Shown: in pieces, positions 1 through 9,075 of the stretch
Position numbering within the stretch: the first letter of the stretch is position 1
How the letters are laid out: each line of letters begins with the position of its first letter
Origin: CBDCYS01 sp965226185
GTDB taxonomy: Bacteria; Acidobacteriota; Terriglobia; Bryobacterales; UBA6623
DNA length: 64,000 nucleotides
Reading direction: 5' to 3'
Assembly (NCBI GenBank): GCA_965226185.1
Contig: CBDDCT010000007.1
Location: 1,798,001 to 1,862,000 of the forward strand
Notes under the pieces: generated by a model
Databases searched by the model: none
What the model saw: only the letters and a program-made list of their open reading frames with translations
What the model was told of the DNA's origin: nothing
Made by a program: the position numbers and the translations under genes

Positions 1-151
1 TGTCTTCGGTGAGCCCTTGACCGGCCAGTGTCAACTTGACCGCCGTGCCCCGCTGTCCGCCGATGGGATCGAGTTTTTCCAGAACCGGCGGAATAGCGAA
101 AGCGGCCGTGGAAGTAAGCGCAAATAGTAGCGCGTAGCTGGTGATTCGCAT
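1..151 (-). CDS. Exported protein, N-terminal part only
   Basis: The gene starts at an ATG at 151 and runs off the left edge, so about 50 residues are visible. They begin with a short hydrophobic signal peptide (MRITSYALLFALTSTAAFA), followed by a stretch rich in Pro, Leu and Gly with the pattern P-x-G-x-QRG-x-x-V-x-L-x-L-x-G. That pattern resembles the start of Ig-like or pre-peptidase domains in large secreted acidobacterial proteins, but too little is present to name a family. It is transcribed in the same direction as the DUF4139 gene that ends at 280. Confidence 0.6.
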   Translation of the reverse strand, partial: MRITSYALLFALTSTAAFAIPPVLEKLDPIGGQRGTAVKLTLAGQGLTED

Positions 152-279
152 GGTGCCCCCCTAACTGTAACTTGCAATAAAAATGTTAACAGATGGGCTG
201 CACGGGAGGTGGACGGCTGGGAATCCAGTGAAGCCAGCCTCGGAACGGGTGGAACGGGTTTGGCAACTGCCTATGCAGT

Positions 280-2397
280 CTAGAATTCCAGTGACTCGAT
301 CAGGGTGGCCAACTCGCGCCGCTGATCGTCGGTTTGACGTTGCAGCTCGGTTCTGCCGTCCCGCAGGGTAACAAGCTGTCCCTCCTGCGCGGCGAGCTTG
401 TCGGCGTATTCCATGACCCGCTGTTGCTGTCCCGTGACCGACCGCAAGGTCGAGATATTGCTGCGCAGCCGGCTTTGGTCTTGGACCATTTCGTTGAGCT
501 GCTGGTCGAGGCGCTTGACCTGATTGTCGTTGTCCGCGATCTGGCGCTTCAAGTCCGCGATCTCGCGAAGTTTCTCGCGGCCGGCTTCGTCGAGTTGCTT
601 GTTGACGACGTAGGAGAACAATTGATCGGGAGTGAGATTCGTGATCCCGATCTGCTCGGAGTAGACTCTCTCCTCGACGATCGGGAACTTTGTGGTCTCT
701 CCCCCTTCCACATTGACCTCGAAGCGGTAGGCGTTGGCGGTTTTTCCCGCCGCCTTCATGCCAGCCAATTCGTAGTTCGGCCGTGCCGCGTGCTCGATAA
801 TCACGGTCTTAGCGTCCGAGTCCACGTTGCGAATCGTGAAGGTCTTCGTCTCCCTCAGCGCTCTGCGAAGCGTCATGATGCCGCGCCGGTAATGGAACTC
901 TCCCTGCAGTTTGTTGGAGCTGTCAAACGCCGCTGTAATCCGCGTACCCAAGTCAACCGCGTAACTGATCAGCCGTTTGTCGCCCGACTTGATCGTTTCC
1001 ATCAGAGCTTCTCCGGCATACGCGCCGGCGTCGTAGACCGTGATCGCGCCTCCGTCCATCGTGGCGCCGCTGGTGTTGTTCAGCTCCGCCGCGTTGAGCG
1101 GGTGCTGCGAGCCGTTCGCATGATCGTAGATCAAAAGCCGCCGGGCCTTGATACGTTCGCGTAAGAAAGGCAGCATGGCGGACTCGCCCTTGCGAATCGT
1201 TACAGGCTCTTCGATCTTGTACTCGAATAATTCACCGAGTTCCGCTCCCACCGCGGCCGCCGCGACCGTCGATGCCATTTGATCGCGTGTGAACCCGCCT
1301 CCTGCCATCCGCGCGGGCCCTGCGGCAGCGACACTTTGACGGTAAGAACGGTCACCCAGCATTGCGGTTTCCGCGAGTTCCTTCTTCGCAGGCCCGCTCA
1401 TGATCCCGCCTATCACCCCGCCCATGGCCTTGTTCGCGGCGAAACGGTTATCCCGCCTTATTTGGTCGCCCGCCCGGGCAAGCTGCGCTTCTTCGCCTTC
1501 AATGACTCCGCCGTGTACGGTTGGCCGCCAAGCGCGGTCCTGGGCTAGTTGCACCACCGGACGGCTCAAATAGCGCGGCTCGTAAAGCTTGCTGATGAAC
1601 GACACCGGCAACCCCGAGACCAGCGACATTTGCACGCCGGTCCAGTCCTCGCCGGTCGTGTTATCGACAATGGCCCAGCCTTCGAGCAGCGCTTCGTCGC
1701 CGCTGAAGACCAGCCGATAGCTGCTCTTCCAAATCGGAGTCGGGACAACGTAGCTGACGGCGACCTGGCTGGCGCCGCCGCTGGACTCGATGGTTACCGT
1801 GCGCTTGTCGAGGCTGCGAGATCGCGAGATGACTTCGAGGTAATCCCGAAATTGAGATTGCAGCTTCGAATCGACAAACCGCAGCCCGGCGGCCCCGGTC
1901 GGGTCAACGGTTTGCAACTCGCCGTTGTCCATGAACAGCATCAGCTCGATGCGCTCGGGTTGGCGGTCCGTCGCCGGACTCAAGCGCGAGCTGACGATGG
2001 CGCCCCGCACGGCTCCGCTGCTGAGGCGCAATTCTATCTGGGCTCCCTTGAACTGGTCGAGAATGTCGGCCAGAGTTATCTTGTTTCCGATGCGAAACGG
2101 AAACACCTCGAGCCGCTTCGAGAGCGGATCGCTCGAGTCGTAGCGAATTGCCGATACGCCTCCGCCGCCGCGCTTCTCGACAGTCAGCGACTTCAGCACG
2201 TCGTCCATTTCGGTGGCTTTGAACTGGAGCTGTGCCGTGTCGCCCGCGGGCACCGAACCCGACCTCTCGAAGAAGCCGATCCCATGTTTGTAGAGAACGA
2301 CCTTGCTGACCGTCAGATCAGCAGCCCTTAGGCTGGGGATGGCAATTGCGAGAGCAGTTGCAACAAAAATGTAAGCGGCAAACGAGCGAATGCGCAT
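280..2397 (-). CDS. DUF4139 domain exported protein
   Basis: A protein of about 705 residues with an N-terminal signal peptide ending near Ala-Ala-Asp (SLRAADLTVSK). The middle and C-terminal parts resemble the DUF4139 family (mucoidy-inhibitor MuiA-like), including the segment around VVPTPIWKSSYRLVF. The last 90 residues are a predicted coiled coil with many Gln, Arg and Leu. The molecular role of this family is unknown; a periplasmic or envelope location follows from the signal peptide. I place the start at the ATG at 2397 because a GGAGG lies six bases upstream; an in-frame GTG at 2409 overlaps that site and is less likely. Confidence 0.82.
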   Translation of the reverse strand: MRIRSFAAYIFVATALAIAIPSLRAADLTVSKVVLYKHGIGFFERSGSVPAGDTAQLQFKATEMDDVLKSLTVEKRGGGGVSAIRYDSSDPLSKRLEVFPFRIGNKITLADILDQFKGAQIELRLSSGAVRGAIVSSRLSPATDRQPERIELMLFMDNGELQTVDPTGAAGLRFVDSKLQSQFRDYLEVISRSRSLDKRTVTIESSGGASQVAVSYVVPTPIWKSSYRLVFSGDEALLEGWAIVDNTTGEDWTGVQMSLVSGLPVSFISKLYEPRYLSRPVVQLAQDRAWRPTVHGGVIEGEEAQLARAGDQIRRDNRFAANKAMGGVIGGIMSGPAKKELAETAMLGDRSYRQSVAAAGPARMAGGGFTRDQMASTVAAAAVGAELGELFEYKIEEPVTIRKGESAMLPFLRERIKARRLLIYDHANGSQHPLNAAELNNTSGATMDGGAITVYDAGAYAGEALMETIKSGDKRLISYAVDLGTRITAAFDSSNKLQGEFHYRRGIMTLRRALRETKTFTIRNVDSDAKTVIIEHAARPNYELAGMKAAGKTANAYRFEVNVEGGETTKFPIVEERVYSEQIGITNLTPDQLFSYVVNKQLDEAGREKLREIADLKRQIADNDNQVKRLDQQLNEMVQDQSRLRSNISTLRSVTGQQQRVMEYADKLAAQEGQLVTLRDGRTELQRQTDDQRRELATLIESLEF

Positions 2398-2556
2398 TTT
2401 GTCCTCCACTAATTACATACGTCTCAACGTACCCAAACGTGCAAGTGGAATTTGTACTTATTACCCCAATTGAATTGTAACTACGGGGGTGTAGCTGGGC
2501 GAGAAGTGGCGCCGATGCGATCCGTGAACGCAACAAATCTGTTGTACAATGAGACG

Positions 2557-2739
2557 GTGACGAGCAACCAGTTCCAACGGTGGCTCGCCAAGCAGGGTTG
2601 CACGTTTGCTTCTGGAAAAGGTGGACACCTGATTGTCCGCGAGGGCGGACGCGCTTCTGTCATTCCGATACATGGCTCGAAGAAGGAGCTTGGCAAAGGG
2701 TTGGTGGAATCCGTCAAGAAGGACTTAGGGCTCAAGTAG
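2557..2739 (+). CDS. hicA: HicA-family mRNA interferase toxin
   Basis: A protein of 60 residues with the compact HicA (YcfA-like) double-stranded-RNA-binding fold pattern: an N-terminal helix with FQRWLAKQGC, then KGGHLIV containing the catalytic-type His, then a basic C-terminal half ending KKDLGLK. HicA toxins cut mRNA and are neutralised by HicB, which follows 11 bases downstream. The GTG at 2557 gives the usual family length; an upstream in-frame ATG at 2515 would add 14 atypical residues. A TACAAT hexamer at 2545-2550 lies only six bases before the GTG, so the transcript may be leaderless. Confidence 0.8.
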   Translation: MTSNQFQRWLAKQGCTFASGKGGHLIVREGGRASVIPIHGSKKELGKGLVESVKKDLGLK

Positions 2740-2750
2740 GGGCGATCCTT

Positions 2751-3179
2751 ATGGTCAAATATCCCGTCAAGTTGAAGCGCGACACGAACGGGTCGCTGTT
2801 GGTTGGTTTCCGTGACGTCCCTGAGGCTCACACGTTCGGAGAGGACGAGAGCGAAGCCCTGGAACGGGCCGCGGACGCGCTCGAAACCGCATTCATCCTT
2901 TACATCGAAGAGAAGCGCACGATTCCCCAGCCCTCGGAACTGAAGAAGGGCGAGAAGGCCGTTGTTCTGCCCGCGCTCAGCGAAGCCAAGATTACGCTCT
3001 ACCAGGCGATGCGAGATGAGAAAGTCAGAAAATCCGAGCTGGCTCGGCGCTTGGGTTGGCACATGCCTCAGGTGGACAGGCTGCTCGATTTACGCCACCA
3101 CTCCCGCCTCGATCAGCTCGAAGCGGCATTCGCCGCGCTCAACAAGCGTCTGACGGTACGAGTGGTTTCCGCCGCTTGA
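2751..3179 (+). CDS. hicB: HicB-family antitoxin
   Basis: A protein of 142 residues. The first 70 residues match the HicB partial RNase-H-like fold (YPVKLKRDTNGSLLVGFRDV, then the typical FGEDESEALERAADALE helix). The C-terminal half is a helix-turn-helix (KSELARRLGWHMPQVDRLLDL) that should bind the operon promoter. It follows hicA closely and is in the standard toxin-antitoxin order. The ATG at 2751 has an AGGGG-type site upstream. Function as antitoxin and autorepressor is inferred from the family. Confidence 0.85.
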   Translation: MVKYPVKLKRDTNGSLLVGFRDVPEAHTFGEDESEALERAADALETAFILYIEEKRTIPQPSELKKGEKAVVLPALSEAKITLYQAMRDEKVRKSELARRLGWHMPQVDRLLDLRHHSRLDQLEAAFAALNKRLTVRVVSAA

Positions 3180-3345
3180 CGTCCTGTTTCGGTAGTTCGA
3201 TCACTCCGCGACGCAGTGGTATTGGCAGCGGCTCGCTTGGCGCCGCCTTAGCAGCAGCGAGCAGCCCAAAGTCAATCCCGCTCCAAACAGGATGCTGACC
3301 ACTTTGCGAATGGCTTCGATCGGCATCACTCGGACGCGCGGGAAA

Positions 3346-3882
3346 TTACGGCCGGAATCCCACGCTCTTGATCAAGAAGCCCAGCTCCAAGGGCTCCCAG
3401 TTACTCTCCCTGGTGGGTTCGATCTCAAGCGAGATTTCAGTGTTGCGGTCCCACGGGAGCGTTCCGGCGGCAACCGGCTTTTTGATCTCGTAAGCGCCCG
3501 CTTCGGCGTAGGTGAAGGCCCCCAAAGGTTCGCCGTTGACCCCCACTTTCAGAGTCACGCCGCCGGCTTTCTTCGCGACCGGCTCGGGCAGGGTGAATTC
3601 CAGTTGGAAGTTCAGATCCAAGAAGGGCGGGGCCAGAACCTGGACCACGCCTTTGCGGTCAACCCAGCGCTGTCCTTGCACATGAACCTCGCGGATACCC
3701 GATACGATGTAGCGGTCGGCATCGGGCCGGCTCATCCCAACCCAGGAGTCCAGCGCCGGCGGGTAGGGCGACACCCAGCGCTCCTCGGGTGGAGGCGGGT
3801 GGACCACCACTTCCCTCGAGCACCCGAAAAGCGCCGCCGCCGCGACGAAAGCCCCAACGAGCACATGCCGCCTGGCAGGCAT
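3346..3882 (-). CDS. Putative lipoprotein
   Basis: A protein of 178 residues that begins with a lipoprotein signal: basic N-terminus, hydrophobic stretch AAALFGC with the lipobox Cys at about residue 21. The mature part is proline-rich at first and then looks beta-rich (LDLNFQLEFTLPEP, GVTLKVGVNGEPLGAF), suggesting an Ig-like or carbohydrate-binding-like sandwich. It contains a repeated preference for Trp and Pro. I do not recognise a named family. It stands alone between hicB, which converges on it, and a small membrane protein. Confidence 0.7.
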   Translation of the reverse strand: MPARRHVLVGAFVAAAALFGCSREVVVHPPPPEERWVSPYPPALDSWVGMSRPDADRYIVSGIREVHVQGQRWVDRKGVVQVLAPPFLDLNFQLEFTLPEPVAKKAGGVTLKVGVNGEPLGAFTYAEAGAYEIKKPVAAGTLPWDRNTEISLEIEPTRESNWEPLELGFLIKSVGFRP

Positions 3883-3967
3883 AAGAACCGATTATGGCCT
3901 ATCGGCGGGGCCCGTGCTCGTCAAATTGGGAGCACGCCCGGCGGGGCGGTCCCGGGACGCCGGTCAG

Positions 3968-4156
3968 TCAGTAACGGTACAGACCCAGAACATTCGTAAT
4001 GAAACGCGGGATGTCGTTCAGTATGACGTACATCAACTCTTCAACGTAATAGGTAACGAATCCAAGCAGGCCCGAGTAGTAAAGTATCACCGCGAGTCCG
4101 ATCGTGGGAACGGCAATCAGCAAGATCCTGTTTTTCGATGAGGTTTCGCTGGCCAT
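3968..4156 (-). CDS. Small membrane protein
   Basis: A 62-residue protein starting at the ATG at 4156, which has an AGGAG site six bases upstream. Residues 13-31 form a hydrophobic helix (ILLIAVPTIGLAVILYYSG), and a second moderately hydrophobic segment follows (YYVEELMYVILNDIPRF). This suggests one or two membrane segments. No family is recognised. The longer reading upstream of this start is not supported by a ribosome-binding site. Confidence 0.6.
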   Translation of the reverse strand: MASETSSKNRILLIAVPTIGLAVILYYSGLLGFVTYYVEELMYVILNDIPRFITNVLGLYRY

Positions 4157-4196
4157 TTCGCTCCTGTTAACATCGACGATTGAGGGTTCGCAATTT

Positions 4197-4571
4197 ATGG
4201 CAAGAGTCTCGATAACAGCACCTTTCTTTCGTTTCTTGGTGATGCCCGGCCGCGGCATAGCACTGCATCGAGGCGACTTTTCTACAATTACGGCGGCCAT
4301 CGAAGCAGCAAAGCCCGGGGATCGCATCCTCGTTCGCCCTGGCCTTTATCGAGAGGGTTTCGTGGTCGACAAGCCCTTGGAGATCATCGGCGACGGCAAT
4401 CGGGACGACGTGGTTATAGAAGCGAAGGGGAAGGATGTCCTCATGTTTCAAACGACAATGGGACGCGTGGCTAACCTAACTTTTAGTCAAATGGTATCGG
4501 CTAACGCGAACGAAAGGGGAACAGAGCGAACCTTTCTCAGCAGAACCTCAGATGGCCTTCTCCACGCTTGA
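4197..4571 (+). pseudogene. Truncated right-handed beta-helix protein
   Basis: About 124 residues. Residues 20-90 match the start of a right-handed parallel beta-helix (pectin-lyase-like or NosD-like): ITAAIEAAKPGDRILVRPG, then LYREGFVVDKPLEIIGDG. After one or two coils the similarity stops at NLTFSQM and the remainder is low in structure. Such proteins normally have several hundred residues, so this is probably a 5' remnant. It runs into the convergent glycosyltransferase gene and overlaps its end by 24 bases. Confidence 0.5.
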
Positions 4572-5813
4572 AAAACTCGCCCCGGACGCTCGCCAGCATC
4601 GTTGCCGCCACGCCTCGGTTTCCTCTCTCAAACGGCGATAAAAGGCTTCCCGGCGCGGCCGCAGAATGTCGTCGGCATAGCTGCGCGCCTTGGTCAGGTT
4701 GCGGAACGACATGGCGTCCAGGCGTTCAGGGGATGTGATGATATCGTGCAGCTTGCGTGCCAGCAGAAGCGGGTTATCCGGCGGCACTCGGCATTCGCCC
4801 GGCAGCAGTTCCGGGATTCCGCCGGCGTGAGTGCCCACTGCCGGCAACGCCCGCGCCATGGCCTCGATCATCGCCCGCGGGACGCCTTCTTGACGTGAAG
4901 CCAGCACGAACAAGTCCGCTTGATCCAGAGTTTGCCGCACGGCGTCCTTCGAGGCAAGCTGACCGGCAAACCGCACTCTTGAGCCCAGGCCGCGGCGCGC
5001 CGCCAGCGCTTCCAGCTCTCGGCGGCGCTGGCCTTCCCCGACGAAATCGAGTTGTAAATCAAGCCCCTTTTGCGTACACAAGGCCAAGGCCTCGATCAAG
5101 GTGTCGGGCCCCTTATAGAAGTGCTCCAGAGATCCAACCGTGACGAGCCGGAAGGGCTGCCGCGGCTCATTGCCGGCTCGAGGGTAGGTTCGAGGGTCTT
5201 GGACGAACGCCTCCTCCGGGAGTTCCACGCTTGAATAGTGGGTTGTGAAAGCTTCCGGGTTGGCCGCATAGCGGGCCTGCAACGCTGATGCGGTGACGTA
5301 GGAAACCCCGCGGGCCTGGCGGCATTGCCGGGCCAGCCGGCGTGTATAGTGCCACCGGAACAGCGGGCGCATGCGATGAGCGTGGCTGCCGGGAGCAAAG
5401 GTGTCCCAGGGATCCCCCACCACCTCGAGACCGAAAGGATGCCCCCTCTGGCGAAGGGCCCCCGCAACGCAGTTGGCGATTTGCGATGGAACGCGCAGGA
5501 TCGCCGCGTCAGCGCCGCGCACCGCTTCGCGAGCGACTTGATACAGTCTCCAGCATTTCAGCAGGTACCGCGCGGGGCCCACATAGTAGGGCATCGGGAA
5601 GAAGGAAACCCCGGCTCCCCCGGCCCGGATCAGGCCCGGCTCGTCATCAGGCGCTTTCGAAACCCGCGCTTCGGAAATCCGGGCAACGACTCGTACGCTA
5701 TCGAAAACACTCAGGTAGCGCGAAAAAAACGAGTAGCCGAAAGGCCCGCCGGTCCAAACCGTGCCGTCGGCCTTGTGCAAGAAACGGTGTTCGAGTACAA
5801 CGGCGACCCTCAT
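4548..5813 (-). CDS. GT4-type glycosyltransferase
   Basis: A 421-residue GT-B fold glycosyltransferase of family 4. The C-terminal nucleotide-sugar domain is clear: VTVGSLEHFYKGPDTLIEAL, GEGQRRRELEALAARRGL, and the EX7E motif region ASRQEGVPRAMIEAMARAL followed by GGIPELL. The N-terminal acceptor domain begins MRVAVVLEHRF and ends near residue 200. It should transfer a sugar from an activated donor to a surface glycan or lipid; donor and acceptor cannot be told from sequence. It lies 35 bases after the zinc-ribbon methyltransferase gene on the same strand, so the two may be co-transcribed. Confidence 0.88.
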   Translation of the reverse strand: MRVAVVLEHRFLHKADGTVWTGGPFGYSFFSRYLSVFDSVRVVARISEARVSKAPDDEPGLIRAGGAGVSFFPMPYYVGPARYLLKCWRLYQVAREAVRGADAAILRVPSQIANCVAGALRQRGHPFGLEVVGDPWDTFAPGSHAHRMRPLFRWHYTRRLARQCRQARGVSYVTASALQARYAANPEAFTTHYSSVELPEEAFVQDPRTYPRAGNEPRQPFRLVTVGSLEHFYKGPDTLIEALALCTQKGLDLQLDFVGEGQRRRELEALAARRGLGSRVRFAGQLASKDAVRQTLDQADLFVLASRQEGVPRAMIEAMARALPAVGTHAGGIPELLPGECRVPPDNPLLLARKLHDIITSPERLDAMSFRNLTKARSYADDILRPRREAFYRRLREETEAWRQRCWRASGASFSSVEKAI

Positions 5814-5847
5814 GCTGGCTCACGCATCGCGCACCGCCTCGAGGGCG

Positions 5848-6834
5848 TCACTCCTTCTGAATTCCTTTGTACTGAAGAACAATCTCGCGGTCAGATAGGC
5901 AAAGCCGGGCCTTCATCCCTAAAAAGTAGTAGGCCGAAGCCGCGTCCAGCGCACCCGGTTTGCGAATCAAATAGTAGTCCAGGTACTTAAGCCAGAACCC
6001 CGTCAGGCGCGCGAATGCGACTGCCAGGGCGCGCGCAGGCTTCGATTGCACGAAACTCAGAAGGAAATACTGATAGGCCCAAGCCAGCGCCATGCCCGGC
6101 CCGCAGGTCACGCCGCTCGCTACCTCTTCGAACTTCCGGAACAGCCGCCGCTGACCGACATGCGTAAAGCGGGAAAAGTCGTGCCCGGCCGCATGCACCT
6201 GCTGCATGAACGGCGTATCGGAATAGACCAGGCCCCGCACCTTCAACACGCGGTGAATCTCTTCGACACAGGCCGCCGGGTCCGCCACGTGTTCGAGCAC
6301 TGCCTGCACGATCACGCCATCGAACGTTTCCTGTTCAAAAGGGATCTGGTGGGCGTCGCAAACCAGCGCCGTCCGCCGGCTCAGGTAGACGTCGGACTCG
6401 ATGAATTCGATCGACTCATGGTTCAGAATCGTGCCGAGGCCGGCGCCAACAGTCGCGCCGCCAACAACGAGCACCTGGGGCTTCGCCGAGATGGCCAGCA
6501 GCATTTCAGCGAACTTGGCGTAGGCCTGTTTAGCGCCGATGTTTCTGCCAAGGCTTGGCAGCAGCGCGGCCGCCAGCCGCTTCGCTGTCACCGCGGGGCC
6601 ACTCGGAGGCGGATTTGATTCTCGCTGGCCGCACTCTCCGAAGACGCTCAGACGCCGGTCGATCAGAATGGGGACGCCGCTGTTAACCGGAAACTCACGA
6701 CGGCAAGCCGGGGCCTGGCAGCGGCAACGATCGCGGTCCAACTGCAGCTTTGACCGGCACGCGGGGCACCGCAGCCGCCTGATGACGCCCGCCGGCAGCC
6801 TGGGGCCTCCTGTCGTTGCCGTCTCTTTGGACAT
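5848..6834 (-). CDS. Zinc-ribbon class I SAM methyltransferase
   Basis: From the ATG at 6834 the protein has about 328 residues. The N-terminus carries a Trm112-like zinc ribbon (CPACRSKL, then further Cys residues, then GVPILID). The rest is a class I methyltransferase of type 11, with a glycine-rich SAM site (VLVVGGATVGAGLG), the acidic ESDVYL, and the motif VIVQAVLEHVADP. This architecture is typical of methyltransferases in surface-polysaccharide clusters, which fits the neighbouring glycosyltransferase. The frame stays open to an ATG at 7044, but those 70 extra residues look non-conserved and neither start has a strong ribosome-binding site, so the start is uncertain. Confidence 0.78.
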   Translation of the reverse strand: MSKETATTGGPRLPAGVIRRLRCPACRSKLQLDRDRCRCQAPACRREFPVNSGVPILIDRRLSVFGECGQRESNPPPSGPAVTAKRLAAALLPSLGRNIGAKQAYAKFAEMLLAISAKPQVLVVGGATVGAGLGTILNHESIEFIESDVYLSRRTALVCDAHQIPFEQETFDGVIVQAVLEHVADPAACVEEIHRVLKVRGLVYSDTPFMQQVHAAGHDFSRFTHVGQRRLFRKFEEVASGVTCGPGMALAWAYQYFLLSFVQSKPARALAVAFARLTGFWLKYLDYYLIRKPGALDAASAYYFLGMKARLCLSDREIVLQYKGIQKE

Positions 6835-7085
6835 TGGTTCCACTTGTGCAACCAGAGGGAGTCCGCCGCCGCGAAGCGTCAGGCGCTCGACCCCCTTTAA
6901 CGATCGGCGAATCAGAGGAATGGCCTTAGCCCAGCTTTGACCCGCATTTCTCACCACCTGACGGCCGAAGCGCGCGATTAGGCCCGCAATGCTCAGTGCG
7001 CCTTTTCGGCGCGGACACCCTGTGGGGGCAAGGAGCCCACCCATGTAGTTGTCGGTTAGCGTGGAAGCTGACTGTGCACGGCATG

Positions 7086-7292
7086 TCAGCGGAGCGAGAC
7101 CGCGGTGCCGGAAGGGAGGCCCCGGCGGGTGGAGTTCGCAACTCCGCCGTCGACGGTGTAGCCGAGCACGAACGACTTTGCGCCTTTCGAAGTCACGCGA
7201 ACGGCGAAACCAGTCATGTCGTCATCTCGGAAAAGGGTGTAGCCCGTGGCGGGAGGGGGGAGTTTTCGAACAGCCGTTTCGTTCAGTTTCAT
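7086..7292 (-). pseudogene. N-terminal stub of a tyrosine recombinase (integrase)
   Basis: A 68-residue reading frame. Its first 49 residues match the arm-type DNA-binding domain (DUF4102-like) at the start of phage and island integrases: KLNETAVRKLPPPATGY, then DMTGFAVRVTSKGAKSFVLGY and VDG. The match ends abruptly and the last 18 residues are unrelated. The catalytic domain is missing, so this is a remnant of a former integrative element between the glycan genes and the heptose operon. Confidence 0.7.
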
Positions 7293-7393
7293 AGCTCGTA
7301 CGCCCCGTGTCTGGCGGCTTATGTATGGTTCATGTACGAGTTTGTCGCTGTCTGTCGCTAACAGTAAATCACCAAGTGCTTTGAAGCCAACAG

Positions 7394-7957
7394 TTATTCA
7401 ACAACTTCCGTATCCATGAAGTGGTAGCAGATCATGTGGCAGATGATCATGTGACCGTCTTCGATGCGGCCCATGTGGAGATCATTGACGTTGACGTCGA
7501 GCTTGACCAGGGGGCCGAGCTTGCCGCCATCCTTGCCGCTAAGCCCGATGGTGTAGCAACCGATTGAATTGGCGTACTCAATCGCGCGCAAGACATTTGG
7601 AGAGTTGCCGCTCCCGCTGATTGCCATGACCACGTCGTCCGGCTGGGCGAAGTTGCGAAGGGGCTCCGAGAACACGACATCGTAGCCAACGTCGTTCGAG
7701 TAGGCCGTTATCGTGGGAATTTGCTCGCTCAGCGCCATGATCTTGAAACGTTTCTCGCGGCCATAACTGGCGCCCTTGACCATGTCGCAAGCAAAGTGGT
7801 TCGCGGTCGCGGCGCTGCCGCCATTGCCACAGACAAAAATCTGCCGGCCTTTGTCCCGCGCCTCGCCCAGAACGCGAATCACCTGTTCGACCTTGTCCAG
7901 GGCAACAGTGTCGAGGGCGCCAAGAAGTCGCGTTTTGTAGTCGGCGGGAAAACTCAT
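7394..7957 (-). CDS. gmhA: SIS-domain phosphoheptose isomerase (GmhA-like)
   Basis: A 187-residue SIS-fold protein with the phosphosugar-binding motifs of sedoheptulose 7-phosphate isomerases: FVCGNGGSAATANHFACD near residue 42, AISGSGNSPNVLRAIEYA near residue 110, and a His-rich C-terminus (GHMIICHMICYHF). GmhA converts sedoheptulose 7-phosphate to heptose 7-phosphate, the first step of ADP- or GDP-heptose synthesis. It is the last gene of a minus-strand operon with a PfkB kinase, a deoxyhypusine-synthase-like protein and a HAD phosphatase, and is separated from the kinase by 128 bases. Confidence 0.85.
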   Translation of the reverse strand: MSFPADYKTRLLGALDTVALDKVEQVIRVLGEARDKGRQIFVCGNGGSAATANHFACDMVKGASYGREKRFKIMALSEQIPTITAYSNDVGYDVVFSEPLRNFAQPDDVVMAISGSGNSPNVLRAIEYANSIGCYTIGLSGKDGGKLGPLVKLDVNVNDLHMGRIEDGHMIICHMICYHFMDTEVVE

Positions 7958-8085
7958 CGTTCAGCTCGCTGGCCGGACTCCAACGCTGTTCACTTGGACC
8001 CCTTGAACCGCGCAAGCGGCAACACCGGAGCCCCGACCGTGAGGGAGGGGTTGGCCGCAACCGCGCGCGGCGCCGCCCAAAGTAT

Positions 8086-9075
8086 CTAGCTCGCCATGGA
8101 CTGGGCGGCGGCGAGAACTTCGTCGGGGCGGGCTACGCCGGTGCCTTTCTTCATTATCGTAACGCTGGAAACGAGGCTGCCGAAACGAGCCGCGGCTTCA
8201 AAGTCCCCCGTCACACGAAGCGCCAGCGCCATTCCCGCGGCAAAACTGTCACCGGCCCCGCAAATGTCGACAGGCTTTTCCACCGGCACGGCGGGAATCT
8301 CTCTCGCACCGTTGTTTCCGACGAGTAAAGCTCCGTCGGCGCCTCGGGTGACCACAAGCGGCTTCGCTCCAAGAGTCTTCCTCAACCGCTCGTAGTCGAC
8401 TTTTCCGAACAACTTGCGGCAAGCTTCGTTCGCCTCCGCGACGTTGGGTTTCGCCACGGCATTGCGAAACAGTTCGACGCGGTTCCGTGAATCCACGATA
8501 ACTACCTTGTCGGGATTCCGCTCGGCCACGTCGCCAATCACCTCACGGAACGCTTCGGTGACGACTCCCCCTTCGGAAGTCTCGGCTTGATCGGAAACAA
8601 CAACAACATCAAAATCCTTATAATTCAGGTGAAAATTAGTGATCAACTGATCCTCGACAACACCCGGCAGGGGCTTCACATTGATGAAGTCCAGCCGCGC
8701 TTTATCTTCCTCGCCGCTCCGATCATTAATCACTTTCGTATAGGTAAAGGTTTGGATGTCAGGCGAAGCAACCAGCAGCCGGTATTCAATGTCCCGGGCA
8801 GTCAAAGCCTGCTCCAGTTCGAATCCAAAACCGTCCTGTCCGATGGCCCCGAGCACGGCAACCCTGCCGGCGCCTAGCGCGGCCAAATTATTAGCGACGG
8901 TGCCCCCGGCGCCGGGAGTCACCTTGGTCTTGACAATGCCAACACGCGGGATGCCGGTTTCGCGGGAAAGGTCTGCCTCCTCCGGGTCGTAATGACACCA
9001 GCGGTCGAGACAAATGTCCCCGACGACCAAAACCCGGCAGTCTTTGAACTCGTGAATGAGCGCGGACCAGTTCAT
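8086..9075 (-). CDS. hldA: PfkB-family sugar kinase, heptose-7-phosphate kinase type
   Basis: A 329-residue ribokinase-fold protein. The N-terminal half has VLVVGDICLDRWCHY and the substrate loop PGAGGTVANNLAALG; the C-terminal half has the anion-hole and catalytic-base motif DICGAGDSFAAGMALAL. It resembles the kinase half of HldE/RfaE, which makes heptose 1,7-bisphosphate. No cytidylyltransferase (HIGH) domain is fused to it, unlike E. coli HldE. The start overlaps the stop of the upstream gene by four bases (ATGA). The symbol is assigned by context and family, and substrate specificity is inferred. Confidence 0.78.
   Translation of the reverse strand: MNWSALIHEFKDCRVLVVGDICLDRWCHYDPEEADLSRETGIPRVGIVKTKVTPGAGGTVANNLAALGAGRVAVLGAIGQDGFGFELEQALTARDIEYRLLVASPDIQTFTYTKVINDRSGEEDKARLDFINVKPLPGVVEDQLITNFHLNYKDFDVVVVSDQAETSEGGVVTEAFREVIGDVAERNPDKVVIVDSRNRVELFRNAVAKPNVAEANEACRKLFGKVDYERLRKTLGAKPLVVTRGADGALLVGNNGAREIPAVPVEKPVDICGAGDSFAAGMALALRVTGDFEAAARFGSLVSSVTIMKKGTGVARPDEVLAAAQSMAS

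Noticed and set aside
2580..2750. An upstream extension of hicB overlapping hicA
   Set aside because: The extra 57 residues are out-of-frame hicA sequence; the ATG at 2751 gives the family-typical start.
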